Source of the DNA: Promethearchaeota archaeon
GTDB taxonomy: Archaea > Asgardarchaeota > Lokiarchaeia > Sigyniarchaeales > SOKP01
Length of the DNA: 64,000 nt
Direction: 5' to 3'
NCBI GenBank assembly: GCA_016926735.1
Contig: JAFGOA010000063.1
Coordinates: forward strand, 1-64,000
Shown here: positions 24,769 through 35,217 of the stretch, one piece after another
Numbering within the stretch: the first letter of the stretch is position 1
Layout of the letters: each line of letters begins with the position of its first letter
Notes under the pieces: model-generated
Told to the model about the DNA's origin: nothing
Seen by the model: the letters and a program-made list of their open reading frames with translations, nothing else
Databases searched by the model: none
Position numbers and translations under genes: made by a program

Positions 24769-27018
24769 CTAAAATCTTGAAAATTCATTATTTTTCAGAT
24801 ACAAATTTAAAAAACGACCATTTCTTGTAGATGTTATTAATTTTTTCTTTTCTAATTTTCTTATATGATAATTAATTGTACTTGGTTTAAAATTAAGTCT
24901 ATTTGCAATAATCTTCGGAATTATGCCTGGTTGATTTTCAATAATATCTAATATTTTTAAACTTGTTTCTGATTTTATTAATTTATCCTTATATTTTTTT
25001 GAATGATTTTTTTCGCTTATTGGGTAGAAAATATTATATTGTCCAATTTTTCTTTTTTTGATTATTTCATGTTCTAATAAAACTCTTAAGTGCCATTGTA
25101 ATTGACCATTAGAAAGATTACATTCTCTTAATAATTCTTTAAAATGGATTTCTGAATTACTAAGGATTTTCTCAATTATATTCTGCCGGTTTTCATTATC
25201 AAATATCTTATCAAAATTAATCTTTGGAAAAGCTTCATTTTTAGTATCTCTCGATTTTAAATATTGTCTATATTCTTTTAGTGTAAGTCCCATAGAAAAT
25301 GAGATTAAAATTAATATTACTAATGCTATTAAAAGCAAGAAATAAGGAATTATAAAAATTAAGAAATCATTTGAAAATAACCCAATATTGTTTCTATAGT
25401 TATAATTTATCTGATAGTATTGAAGTGTAATTACACCTGCATTTAGGATAAGATTTATTCCATTAACAAGAGTATTTTTCTTAATTGTCTTTAATTTTTT
25501 TATAGATTTGTTGTCATTAAATAAAATACAACCACCAATCCCTAATATTAACATTGTTAGAATCAAATTAACATAAAAAAAATCTATAGAATAATCAATT
25601 GATTCTAATGAGAGAGTAATATACATAATTTCTATATCGTCTCCCCACGAACCATCTGTTGCATCTGACCATATTATATGTAAATTACCATTGGGATCAA
25701 AAGCCATTGATGGATTTGCGCTGTTATCGTCATTCCAATATATTTTGTTATTATCATCAGATATAATTGTAATATTTGACCATCCCGTTGCATTATTAAA
25801 ATGATTTAGCATAATTTCAGGATCACTTCCCCATATTCCACTAGTATGTCCTTGCCATGAAACATAAGGGTTTCCTAAATCATCCATAACTATATTTGGA
25901 AGCCAATTATCACGATTATTCCATTTTGTTTCATCATCAGATATAATTGTGGCATTCGACCAAGAATACCCATCATTTGAATAAACACTCATTATTTCTG
26001 TATTATTACCCCAAATACCATCTGTTTCATCCATCCATACTACAAATATCTCTCCTTGATGATTCACTGCTATTGATGGGAAATAAGACCATCCATTATT
26101 CCATTCTGTACCATTATAACCATCTGAAATAACCGTAGCATTTAACCATGTTTTCCCATCTAGAGAGGAGGAATATAAAATATCCATATCATCACCCCAA
26201 ATTCCATCAGAATTACCACACCAAACAAGATACAATTTTCCATTATCATCAAAGGTTATTCTTGGAGAAAAATAATCTCTTGAATAAAACTTGACCCCAT
26301 TATATTCATCTGAAATTACAGAAGCATTCGACCATGTTTTTCCATCTAAAGAAGAAATATACATAATTTTTGTATCACTTCCCCATATTCCATCTGTTTC
26401 ATCCTCCCATACTATATGAATCGTATTTGAATTATCAATTACCATATCTGGATAAGTGCTTACGCCATTATTCCAATATATTCCATCAAACCCATCTGAA
26501 ATTACCGTAGCATTCGACCAAGATATTCCATCTAAAGACGAGGTACACATTATTTCTGTGTCGCTTCCCCAAATTCCATCTGTATTATCTTCCCAAACGA
26601 CAAAAATCGTTCCATTATTATTGACGGAAATAGAAGGGTTTGCACTACTTCTATCATTCCAATATACTCCATTAAAACCATCTGAAATCACAGTAGCATT
26701 TGACCATGATAATCCATCTAAAGAAGAAGCATACATTATTTCAACATCGCTACCCCATACACCGTCTGTATTATCTTCCCAAACTATATGAAATCTTCCA
26801 AAAGAATCAATAAATATATCTGAATTAATACTATTGTTATCATTCCATAAATAACCCTCTACATCCTCTGAAATAATAATTGTATTCGAATTTTTAATTA
26901 AATTCCCCTTATTGAAATTTCGATGGCTTAAACTTAATGAAGGTTGAAATAAAGAAACTATCAATAATGAAAAAATTAATAATACTAATAATTTAATCTT
27001 CTTCATGCCGTTGATCAA
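24769..27018 (-). CDS. Membrane-anchored beta-propeller with two cytoplasmic winged helices
   Basis: A large protein of 749 residues (745 from ATG 27006; TTG 27018 is the alternative start). Residues 5-32 are a signal peptide/anchor. Residues 45-470 hold seven repeats of about 60 residues, each with WSNATVISD and a VWEDxTDGIWGSD motif like BNR/sialidase blades, which would close a seven-bladed propeller outside the cell. Hydrophobic segments near 480-500 and 545-575, and a weaker one between them, cross the membrane. The C-terminus holds two winged helices, one with HFKELLRECNLSNGQLQWHL and one with IIANRLNFKPSTINYHIRKL, typical of ArsR-like DNA-binding domains. This would be a one-component transmembrane regulator. 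The neighbouring secreted-protein genes at 27310 onward are plausible targets. Confidence 0.8.
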   Translation of the reverse strand: MINGMKKIKLLVLLIFSLLIVSLFQPSLSLSHRNFNKGNLIKNSNTIIISEDVEGYLWNDNNSINSDIFIDSFGRFHIVWEDNTDGVWGSDVEIMYASSLDGLSWSNATVISDGFNGVYWNDRSSANPSISVNNNGTIFVVWEDNTDGIWGSDTEIMCTSSLDGISWSNATVISDGFDGIYWNNGVSTYPDMVIDNSNTIHIVWEDETDGIWGSDTKIMYISSLDGKTWSNASVISDEYNGVKFYSRDYFSPRITFDDNGKLYLVWCGNSDGIWGDDMDILYSSSLDGKTWLNATVISDGYNGTEWNNGWSYFPSIAVNHQGEIFVVWMDETDGIWGNNTEIMSVYSNDGYSWSNATIISDDETKWNNRDNWLPNIVMDDLGNPYVSWQGHTSGIWGSDPEIMLNHFNNATGWSNITIISDDNNKIYWNDDNSANPSMAFDPNGNLHIIWSDATDGSWGDDIEIMYITLSLESIDYSIDFFYVNLILTMLILGIGGCILFNDNKSIKKLKTIKKNTLVNGINLILNAGVITLQYYQINYNYRNNIGLFSNDFLIFIIPYFLLLIALVILILISFSMGLTLKEYRQYLKSRDTKNEAFPKINFDKIFDNENRQNIIEKILSNSEIHFKELLRECNLSNGQLQWHLRVLLEHEIIKKRKIGQYNIFYPISEKNHSKKYKDKLIKSETSLKILDIIENQPGIIPKIIANRLNFKPSTINYHIRKLEKKKLITSTRNGRFLNLYLKNNEFSRF

Positions 27019-27230
27019 GTTTAATATATTTACCCAAATAAAAAAAAAAAGTTGTTATATCTATCAATAATGAGATCTCATTTTAAATAATCTTCGTTAA
27101 ATCAATCACCAATTTTAATTTTGAAATTTTTAATTTCTATTCTCAATCAATATTGGGCTTTAAATCGTACTTTTAAATAACTTACAGTCGAAAATCAAAA
27201 AATTTCCTTAACTTTAATGATTCTTGAAAA

Positions 27231-27309
27231 ATTCAATATCGTCCCATATTCCTTTAAATATGGCTGAAAATGAAAGAGTATTATAATTTTAATAAAAATA
27301 AAATATCAA
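27231..27309 (+). promoter_or_regulatory. Promoter/leader copy 1 with CCATATT palindrome
   Basis: This 79-base stretch upstream of the first secreted-protein gene is nearly identical to 30283-30361 upstream of the second. At 27244-27263 it contains a 20-bp inverted repeat, CCATATT-CCTTTA-AATATGG, followed by GCTGAAAATGAAAGAG and a TATAATTTT element about 20 bp further on. The palindrome lies just before the likely TATA box, the place for an activator or a BRE-overlapping regulator. The winged-helix membrane protein encoded next door is a possible binder. That link is inference. Confidence 0.6.
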
Positions 27310-30078
27310 GTGAAAAAAATGCAAAAACAAAAATTAATTAAAATTAAAGCAAAACTTGTAATAGCTCTATTTTTAGTGAATATGATCTGTGGATTTGGAT
27401 TCTTAGCTTTAACATTAGCAGATGGTGGTGTTATGGGATTAAGTCTCTCATCTAATAATATTAAAGAAGGAGAAAGCATCACTATTACATGGTCTTATTT
27501 TCATCCTCCTTCTCCTGATGGTGGAAAAAATGATTATAGTGATTTTGATATACAAATTTATACAAGGGTAAAAGATCAAGATACAGGACAATGGGGGTCA
27601 TGGATTCATAGAGCTGGTGTTGATTGCAATTATCGTAAATATCAAAGTTATCCTCTCTCATTTGAAGAGGGTGGAATATACCAAATAAAATTAGTTCAAC
27701 ATGCTCGCAAATTAGGTCATACGGAATATGATGGGACATATCATTGGGTTGGGATTACAGGTAATTGGGTAAATGCTGAAGAGATCTCAAATGAAATTAC
27801 TGTAGAATATTCAATGAAAGTCCAATTAGATACAACTTATATGGAAGAAGGTGATAGCATCACAATCTCTTGGATTCTTATTAATAAAGAATGTAATGAT
27901 TATCTCGATGGATATCAATTAAGCTATTCTGATTATGATACTGAAATATGGATGCAAAAAGATTCTGGTGAGTTTACTAAAATTGCTACAGTAGATATGG
28001 TTGGTGCAAGTTGGATTAACGATAGATCACAAACACAGTATTATACAAAAATGATACTTGAATCTGGGAATTACAAATTCCTTCTAAAAGAATACTCTCG
28101 TGAAAAAGGATATGTTGATTTGAATCCTGATTTTTACAAACGAGAATGGCATGGTATTAGAGAAGATAATCTACTCTATGAAGAAGAAAGTGAATATCTA
28201 ACTGTAAAAAGTATCGTTGATTTAACTATAAGTGAATCTTATATAGAATTAGGAGAATCAATAATACTCAATTGGAATGTTCCCCAAATAGATCAATATT
28301 ATGATTATTATACATCTATTTATGAAAGTAGAAATGGAAAACCATGGGAAAATATCGAATCTATTGACGGTTCAGGATCAATATCTTATGAATATATACC
28401 TCAGAAACAAGGGATTTATATTTTTAAGGTTGATATCTATGCTAGGATTTTTAATTCTAATGATAATAATATTTCAGAAACAGGGAACTATTTATTGTTT
28501 AAGAACCAATCTACTAAACCATGTGAAGTAAATCTTGAAAATTTATATGATTTTAAGGATGATATTTTAGGTATGGTTCCAACTGGTTGGCAAAGAACTG
28601 AATATAAAACATCATCATTTGAAAATGCCGGAAATTCTAATGATCTATATACTAAAGTAGTCAATAGTGATCAACTAGATTTAGATATTCCCGATAGTAG
28701 TGATGCCTCCGGAAATATGATAGAATTTTATGCAACTAATTATGGAAGAAGCATCATTCAAAGAATAGGTAAAGAATTTAATATTCAAAATCTTGCTTCT
28801 GAAGAAGATAAAAAAGTAATTTATCTAAGTTTTGATATAGGGCATTCATATTGTGGATCTGACCAAGATAGAGGAGCAGAATTAGAGATAAAATTAGCAG
28901 GGCAGTATAATTGTTTTTCAATAAAATATAAATTGTCTATAGATCATGCTACAATTAGTATTGGTCATACAAATTATTATCCACATGATTTAGAATATTT
29001 AGATATGGAGGTTATTTATAACGAAATTCCTTCTTCAACTATGACCCATCTTGAATTTATATTATCCTTTGCTAATGATGATAATGGACTTACTAAAGCT
29101 ACTTGTCAATCATATGTTAATGGTGCATTTAATTCAATAAATTCTGCATCTCTTAGTGTATTATATGAATTAAAGAATATTTTTATATCTCATAATACAG
29201 CAATGTACCCAGCAAGCACATCAAAATTTTATTTAGATAATTTCTATTATGAAGTAATGGATATAGAAGGAGGAAGTGATTGGGAAGATGTGAAGTTTCC
29301 AATTCCAATAATGTATATAGAAGCTCCTCAAATTCCACGTCTTTATACTGATATATTCTTTTATTCTGCAGATAAAACTACTCATACATTTGATCTTACG
29401 CTTAGTATTCCTTTATATCTTACAGCTTCTATGCCTCTTACGTTTCCAATACCTTTAGATGAAGATATTAATTATGCTTATATCAATGAACGATCATTTA
29501 TATATTATGAAGGACAACCAAAACCAAGTGCTACAATTCTCTATCATAAAATTGAAAGTAAAGCTAAAATTACCCAAATTATGTTTCCTGGATCAAATAT
29601 AGTCGTTAGAACTGTATTTGCAGATTTTGATTTTAAAAATGCTGTTAGAACAACATGTAATGATCCTATTGATTATTTTAACGCTGATTTTGAGGATTTA
29701 GGTGACTTTATTCATAAATGCGGGGATTATTTCAATTGGATAAAAACAAATCCACAAAATGAAAATCTCGGATCATTTACATATGATTATGATTATAAAG
29801 GATATGATAAATTTGAAGATATAAAGGAACCTTGGATTAATGATGAATTGAGTTATTTATTTGACATTTCTCTCACAGAAAATGATTATTCAATAAATTT
29901 ATTCAGTATTCCATATGCCTATTTTGGAATTACGGCATCATATTCTTGTCTTAGAATTATGAAATATAGTATAATGTACCATTTTGATGCGGAACATACT
30001 AGTTGCTCTTTTTCTGTATGGCAACCTGAAAATTATTTTCCTCCATTTGGAATTCCTCAGATTCAAATAAGAGCATAA
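27310..30078 (+). CDS. Large secreted protein with Ig-like domains
   Basis: A 922-residue exported protein, unrecognised as a whole. The start is GTG 27310 or ATG 27319; the leader reads KKMQKQKL-I then a hydrophobic segment (LVIALFLVNMICGFGFLAL), a signal peptide. Three Ig-like units follow, each opening with a variant of (E)EGESITITW, at about residues 48, 182 and 310. Residues 420-660 look like a jelly-roll/LamG region, and the rest has further beta-rich segments with no C-terminal anchor seen. The leader and the second Ig unit (ECNDYLDGYQLSYSDYDTEIW, KFLLKEYSREKGY) are shared with the next gene, so the two are tandem paralogues. A surface adhesin or binding role is inferred. Confidence 0.78.
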   Translation: MKKMQKQKLIKIKAKLVIALFLVNMICGFGFLALTLADGGVMGLSLSSNNIKEGESITITWSYFHPPSPDGGKNDYSDFDIQIYTRVKDQDTGQWGSWIHRAGVDCNYRKYQSYPLSFEEGGIYQIKLVQHARKLGHTEYDGTYHWVGITGNWVNAEEISNEITVEYSMKVQLDTTYMEEGDSITISWILINKECNDYLDGYQLSYSDYDTEIWMQKDSGEFTKIATVDMVGASWINDRSQTQYYTKMILESGNYKFLLKEYSREKGYVDLNPDFYKREWHGIREDNLLYEEESEYLTVKSIVDLTISESYIELGESIILNWNVPQIDQYYDYYTSIYESRNGKPWENIESIDGSGSISYEYIPQKQGIYIFKVDIYARIFNSNDNNISETGNYLLFKNQSTKPCEVNLENLYDFKDDILGMVPTGWQRTEYKTSSFENAGNSNDLYTKVVNSDQLDLDIPDSSDASGNMIEFYATNYGRSIIQRIGKEFNIQNLASEEDKKVIYLSFDIGHSYCGSDQDRGAELEIKLAGQYNCFSIKYKLSIDHATISIGHTNYYPHDLEYLDMEVIYNEIPSSTMTHLEFILSFANDDNGLTKATCQSYVNGAFNSINSASLSVLYELKNIFISHNTAMYPASTSKFYLDNFYYEVMDIEGGSDWEDVKFPIPIMYIEAPQIPRLYTDIFFYSADKTTHTFDLTLSIPLYLTASMPLTFPIPLDEDINYAYINERSFIYYEGQPKPSATILYHKIESKAKITQIMFPGSNIVVRTVFADFDFKNAVRTTCNDPIDYFNADFEDLGDFIHKCGDYFNWIKTNPQNENLGSFTYDYDYKGYDKFEDIKEPWINDELSYLFDISLTENDYSINLFSIPYAYFGITASYSCLRIMKYSIMYHFDAEHTSCSFSVWQPENYFPPFGIPQIQIRA

Positions 30079-30282
30079 CTACCTTTTTTTTTTCTTTTTT
30101 TTCTATTCTAATTATAAATACTAACAATTTAAAATCTACAAAATAAAATCAAACAATTTTTTAAAAATTCTGAGTTGGATTTGAAAAAAAAAACTGTTTT
30201 GGATTCTTCATATCATTTGAGAAGTCTTTAATAATACAATTCTGATAAATTTTTTTTTCATACAATTTTTTAAAATTTCCAT

Positions 30283-30361
30283 ATTCAATATCGTCCCATA
30301 TTCCTTTAAATATGGCTGAAAATAAAAGAGTAATATAATTATATTAAAAATAAAATATCAA
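30283..30361 (+). promoter_or_regulatory. Promoter/leader copy 2 with CCATATT palindrome
   Basis: The second copy of the conserved upstream region, with exactly the same 79-base distance to the GTG start as copy 1. The CCATATT-CCTTTA-AATATGG palindrome is at 30296-30315. The few differences from copy 1 are in the A/T run before the start. Conservation of a non-coding element beyond the signal peptide shows either recent duplication or selection for shared control. Confidence 0.6.
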
Positions 30362-33300
30362 GTGAAAAAAATGCAAAAACAAAAATTAACAAAATTTAAG
30401 GCGAAACTTGTTATAGCACTATTTCTTATCAATATGGTTTGTATATTCGGATTTGGAAGTTCTACTTTAGCATCCGAATCTATGAATCCTCAATTTGATA
30501 TAAATGAAGGATATTGTGCTACATATGATTTTGAAGATGAGCTTGTAGGAGCTGAAGGAACTGCTATTTCATTTGTTAATAGTATGTATGATAAATATGG
30601 AACTGTTTATGCAAAAATAACTGATTCTGGCGATCCTCATCAATATTGCTTAGAAATGTATGAAGGACGTATATCATCAACTATGCATGTTCAAAATATG
30701 TTCAACACAGCAATAAATGAAGGTACTGTTGAATTTTGGTGGTATCCATATCAAACAACTCATACAGGATGCATATCACTAATTCCAGAAGAAGGAAGTA
30801 ATTATGGAATTGTAATACAATATACAAATGAAGGTGGATGGACATATTATAATGGACAAGCATGGATAGATATTAATGGTGCTACATATTCAGCATTAAC
30901 ATGGCATCATATCAAAATATCATGGGATTGTGATGATACCTATTATAAGCTGTTTATTAATAATGTTGATGTATCTATTGCCCATGGTGATGAATTGTAT
31001 TATCGAGGTGATTCAAATAATTTTGATTCATTACTTTATCTTAGATTTTGGTATGGATGGAGTGATAATACTGTAGGAAAAGAATTATTTGATGCTATCG
31101 GGTATTCTTGGGATTCTAATTATAATATCGGCGATAACAGAATTGTTGATCAATTATATGAGGGTGATACTGTTACTCTCTCTTGGAATCTTATTGATAA
31201 AGAATGTAATGATTATGTCGATGGATATCAATTAAGTTATACTGATTATGATACTGAGATATGGATACAAAAAGATTCTAGTGAGTTTACTAAAATCGCA
31301 ACCCTGGATTTTTCCGGTGGTTTTAGTGGTGGTGTATCAAGCACTCAATACTATACATTGACAATACCTATAGCGGGAAATTACAAGTTCCTTCTAAAAG
31401 AATATTCCCGTGAGAAAGGCTATTTAATAACCTCTGAAATGATATGGCATAGCATTCGAGAAGATAATTTAATATGCGAGGAAGAAACTGACGTTTTAGT
31501 TGTTGATGAACTTCTTTATAATCTAAATCTAATTCCAAATAGCGTTCATCAAGGAGAACAAACAGAAATATCTTGGAATGTGGATTCTAAAGATGAAGAG
31601 GGTATCATTTATGAAACAAGTCTTTCTCTTAAATATCCGGGGGAAGAAACATTTCAATATATATCAACTTATGAAGGAATTGGGGAATTTAGTTATGAAA
31701 CTGAACCATTAATTGAATTGGGAGAATACCTTTTTCACGCTAATTTGTCTCTTACATATAACTCTGAGATCATCTCAACCACTTCAGAATTTCTACCATT
31801 TTTAGTGAATAGAATCGATATTAAAAATGAGGATCTTAGTGATTATTCTCAACTTGAACCTCTTATTGATTATGAAATTAATCCTTCCTCTTACAATCCG
31901 GAGAATAATGATATAGTCATACCAAATATTGATAATTATTATGAGATTGGAGAAGGAGATGATAAAAAACCAGTATTAGGGTTTCCATTAATATATGATA
32001 CTCCTGCAGATTTAGATATATTTTCTCAATCTATTTTAATACAATCTGTTTTAACAGGTGACAAAACAATTATTGATTTCGAAAGTTCTAATGATATAAT
32101 TCCTTTCCCTAAAGAAAATGGCAATTACACTATTGAAATATTAGGTCATTATTTATACTGGAATACGAATACTCAAGGATTTGAATTTCATAAATGTCGT
32201 TCATCTCAAAATACCTTTGAAATAGAATATGAAATTGAGATAAATAATTTAAAAGATGGGGCTATTGCAGTACCTGATCCTGGAATATATCCCGCAACTT
32301 TTGGATTTGAAGATGAAAATATACTCTTTTCAAATGAATATGGATTTATAAGTGATTATGATCAATACTCAGATGACGAGATTAGAATTCTTGATAATCT
32401 CAATGGTCATCAAAATATATTAATGATAAATGATCCAACAAATCCAAATGTTCAATCAAGAGTAGAACATATTATTAAAAATCCACAATCAAAAGGTGTT
32501 ATTGAATTCTACAATTTATTTCAATGGAATGATGCTCCAGGATCACAAACAATATCATTCATGGATGAAAATGATAATTTAGCTTTTAAAATTGAATTGG
32601 AACCTGAAGTATATCCTACATATAGCGATTTTAACATTAACGGATTTCATGGGATAGTACCATACTCTTATGTAATGCAAAACAGTTGGTATCATCATTC
32701 TATAGAATTTGATTTTGATAAAGGTACTCAAGGAGAGGTAATATGGATTTTAAAAGACAATGAGGGTGAAGTTATAAATCAAATTGATACATATATTTTA
32801 GATACAGAATCTTCTAGTAAAACGATCGCTACGATCCAAATAGAAACAAGTAAAGACGATAGTGGATATTCAATCTATTTCGATGCTTTTGGCTTCTCTT
32901 GGGATCCATTCTATAATGTTGGAGATAACCTACAGAGAGGATTTGAAGTAACATTTGATAAATTTGATTCTTTAGGAAAAATTCGAGTTTATCATGATAA
33001 TATCATTTCAAATGAATTATATTCAAATTCTGTAGTTATACCATACAAACAGGATGCTAAAAATCATCTTATTTATATAAGTGGTAAAGATTCTACAGGT
33101 GTTGAAACTTTCTCTAACATCATTGATTATAATAATGGAAATTACAAAGTAGATGTTAAAATTGGTTATGATTCTAAAGCAGCATGGTATATTCGAACTA
33201 AATGGGGACAGGGTCCTGAATATTTAGCTGATCGTGTATCAAAGGCTCTTAATGAAGGATTTAGACAATATTTTCCTATTGTTTTTAGGACAGGAACTTC

Positions 33301-33889
33301 TGAAGGATGGCTTGAACATCAAGAATTCACTCCTACTTCGGACCTAGAATATTCAATAGGAGATCGATTGGATGATTGGCATACTGATTTTAATTGGCAC
33401 ATTGATAAAAGTATTCCAGGTGAATCTAGTGATTTTGATCTTCTAATTATGTTCACATTTGATGATAGCTTGGTCTGGGATAAAAATATTGGTGGAATGG
33501 CTGGAGTGGGAGGTGATCGTGCTGTTATTAACCTTGGATGGATTCCTGGTGGTATAGATTACATTACAGGATTACCTGTAAATAATCAATGGAGTGATTT
33601 TTGTCATTTCACTATTTTTGGACTTTTAGGTATGTTTTTCCTTGGATTTAATCATCCTGGAATCCTTAGCATGATAATGCATGAAGTTGGACATTGTTTT
33701 GGCATAACAGGTGAGGGGGACCTCATGAATGGAGGATCTGACTGTTTTGGATCTTTAGAGTCTACAGGTGATACATACATGTTTAGATTTTCAGTTATGG
33801 ATTATTTTTGGGGTTTTCGTGGATATCATAAAGTTTTTGATTATGGTCACCAAAAAACAATAAGAAATTATCTAATACAAAATTACTAA
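30362..33889 (+). CDS. Large secreted protein with LamG-like/Ig domains and C-terminal metzincin-like protease domain
   Basis: An 1175-residue exported protein. The leader is nearly identical to that of the previous gene (GTG 30362 or ATG 30371, then a hydrophobic segment). Two LamG-like units each end in a FDAxGxSWDxxYNxGDN motif, at about residues 240-260 and 845-865. An Ig unit at 260-375 is shared with the previous gene, and a second Ig-like unit follows. The last 200 residues contain HEVGHCFGIT (first His at about 1107) and SVMDYF (about 1145), which are the zinc-binding HExxH and a Met-turn as in metzincins. The third ligand, normally three residues after the Gly, is Gly here, with Glu/Asp nearby. 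A surface protease, or an inactive derivative, is likely. Confidence 0.75.
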   Translation: MKKMQKQKLTKFKAKLVIALFLINMVCIFGFGSSTLASESMNPQFDINEGYCATYDFEDELVGAEGTAISFVNSMYDKYGTVYAKITDSGDPHQYCLEMYEGRISSTMHVQNMFNTAINEGTVEFWWYPYQTTHTGCISLIPEEGSNYGIVIQYTNEGGWTYYNGQAWIDINGATYSALTWHHIKISWDCDDTYYKLFINNVDVSIAHGDELYYRGDSNNFDSLLYLRFWYGWSDNTVGKELFDAIGYSWDSNYNIGDNRIVDQLYEGDTVTLSWNLIDKECNDYVDGYQLSYTDYDTEIWIQKDSSEFTKIATLDFSGGFSGGVSSTQYYTLTIPIAGNYKFLLKEYSREKGYLITSEMIWHSIREDNLICEEETDVLVVDELLYNLNLIPNSVHQGEQTEISWNVDSKDEEGIIYETSLSLKYPGEETFQYISTYEGIGEFSYETEPLIELGEYLFHANLSLTYNSEIISTTSEFLPFLVNRIDIKNEDLSDYSQLEPLIDYEINPSSYNPENNDIVIPNIDNYYEIGEGDDKKPVLGFPLIYDTPADLDIFSQSILIQSVLTGDKTIIDFESSNDIIPFPKENGNYTIEILGHYLYWNTNTQGFEFHKCRSSQNTFEIEYEIEINNLKDGAIAVPDPGIYPATFGFEDENILFSNEYGFISDYDQYSDDEIRILDNLNGHQNILMINDPTNPNVQSRVEHIIKNPQSKGVIEFYNLFQWNDAPGSQTISFMDENDNLAFKIELEPEVYPTYSDFNINGFHGIVPYSYVMQNSWYHHSIEFDFDKGTQGEVIWILKDNEGEVINQIDTYILDTESSSKTIATIQIETSKDDSGYSIYFDAFGFSWDPFYNVGDNLQRGFEVTFDKFDSLGKIRVYHDNIISNELYSNSVVIPYKQDAKNHLIYISGKDSTGVETFSNIIDYNNGNYKVDVKIGYDSKAAWYIRTKWGQGPEYLADRVSKALNEGFRQYFPIVFRTGTSEGWLEHQEFTPTSDLEYSIGDRLDDWHTDFNWHIDKSIPGESSDFDLLIMFTFDDSLVWDKNIGGMAGVGGDRAVINLGWIPGGIDYITGLPVNNQWSDFCHFTIFGLLGMFFLGFNHPGILSMIMHEVGHCFGITGEGDLMNGGSDCFGSLESTGDTYMFRFSVMDYFWGFRGYHKVFDYGHQKTIRNYLIQNY

Positions 33890-33923
33890 ACTTCAATATT
33901 TTTTTTTTCTTTATTTTAATTTA

Positions 33924-35012
33924 TTGCTTACTTATTTATACTTTCATCTATATAACTTGCAATCTAAAATCAAAAAATTTTTTGAAATTCAAATTTATTA
34001 TACTTATGACCCTTGGCCAACAGCTATAGATCATGATAATTCGAAAATTACCTTAGAATATATAAAAGTCGGAGGAATAGACTTTTGGGAAATAGAACCA
34101 TCAGAAAATAGTGATATATGTTATAATCCTACGATTGGTTACTTGTATAAAGATGTTTTTGATGGGATGCTACCTTATAAGAGCACAGGCGCTATGGAGA
34201 ATAATCCCCTAAATTATGATAAATTAATTGCAGGGTGTCCTACATTATTTGAAAACATAAATAATGATTTCATTATGTCATTTAACTCAAGACATCCAGG
34301 AAAGAGAGGATCAGGAGATTATGATGGAGATGGGTTTTTTAGGCCGAGTATGACATGTTTTCTAGCTAATGATAGATCTATCCCACACTACAAGCTTGAT
34401 AATTGGATCAATTCATTAGAATTGAATTTACGAATAATAAGATCAGATGGAACAGTTATTAATCATGCTATGGGACAAACTCTAATTGGATTATTTCCGT
34501 CTAAAAATGCTTATAACTATGATATTTCTGATATAGAAGAATCTGCGGGTATGTTGGAACAAATATCTTTTTGGACAGGAATGCTCAGTACTGTTGGACT
34601 CATTCCAACACCATATACAGAAGCTGCTGGAGTGATTTTAGAAGTTATAACTATAATTATAGATGTAATATTAGCCCTTTCAAAATATCAATCTCAACCT
34701 CCAACTGAAAAAGTTATTACTGAAGGAGAAGACTTATCTGCAAAATGGGAGACAGGCTTTAATTCTTATTTTGCGAATCCAGACTTAAATAATTTTGGTA
34801 TGGATGTGAGAATTGATCCAGATTTTCAATTAGATAATTCTCCAGAAGATCCAGGATTTTATCAGATTCAATTTAGTTGGAAAGCCGACATCAGACGTTT
34901 ATTCTCCTTTTTTCTTAGTGATCAAAATATACTACCAAATTTTCAGTTCTTTTATAAAAAAATAATCACAGGTTCATACTATATAAATTTCGAATATAAA
35001 GGTTCGGAGTAG
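33924..35012 (+). pseudogene. Probable 5'-truncated secreted-protein gene
   Basis: An open frame of 362 codons whose first 30 or so codons (TTG start) are translated from the A/T-rich intergenic repeat (AAAATCAAAAAATTTTTT) also found at 30146 and 35105. There is no signal peptide, no palindromic promoter box and no ribosome binding site. From about residue 29 (DPWPTAIDHDN) the sequence is clearly protein-like, with a DYDGDGFF calcium-loop-like motif and a hydrophobic helix region near residues 215-250. I read it as the 3' part of a third member of the secreted array that has lost its promoter and leader. An intact cytoplasmic gene starting further in is less likely. Confidence 0.5.
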
Positions 35013-35142
35013 TGATTAATTAATCTAAACAATTACCTTTTTTTTTATTTCTATTTTATTTCTTTTTAATCATCTGATACTACTTACTAAAAATTTAAAA
35101 AATAAAATCAAAAAATTTTTTAAAAATTCTGATTTAAAGATC

Positions 35143-35155
35143 ATTATATATAAAA
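35143..35155 (+). promoter_or_regulatory. Likely TATA box of the thermosome gene
   Basis: ATTATATATAAAA is the best TATA-like element in the 205 bp before the thermosome start. It lies about 63 bases before the ATG, which would leave a leader of about 35-40 bases. The leader ends with CGTGAAATATT before ATG, a weak ribosome binding site. Confidence 0.4.
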
Positions 35156-35217
35156 ACTGAATTGCAAGTTTTAAATTTAAAATTCAAAAATTAAAAATCT
35201 TAAAAACGTGAAATATT

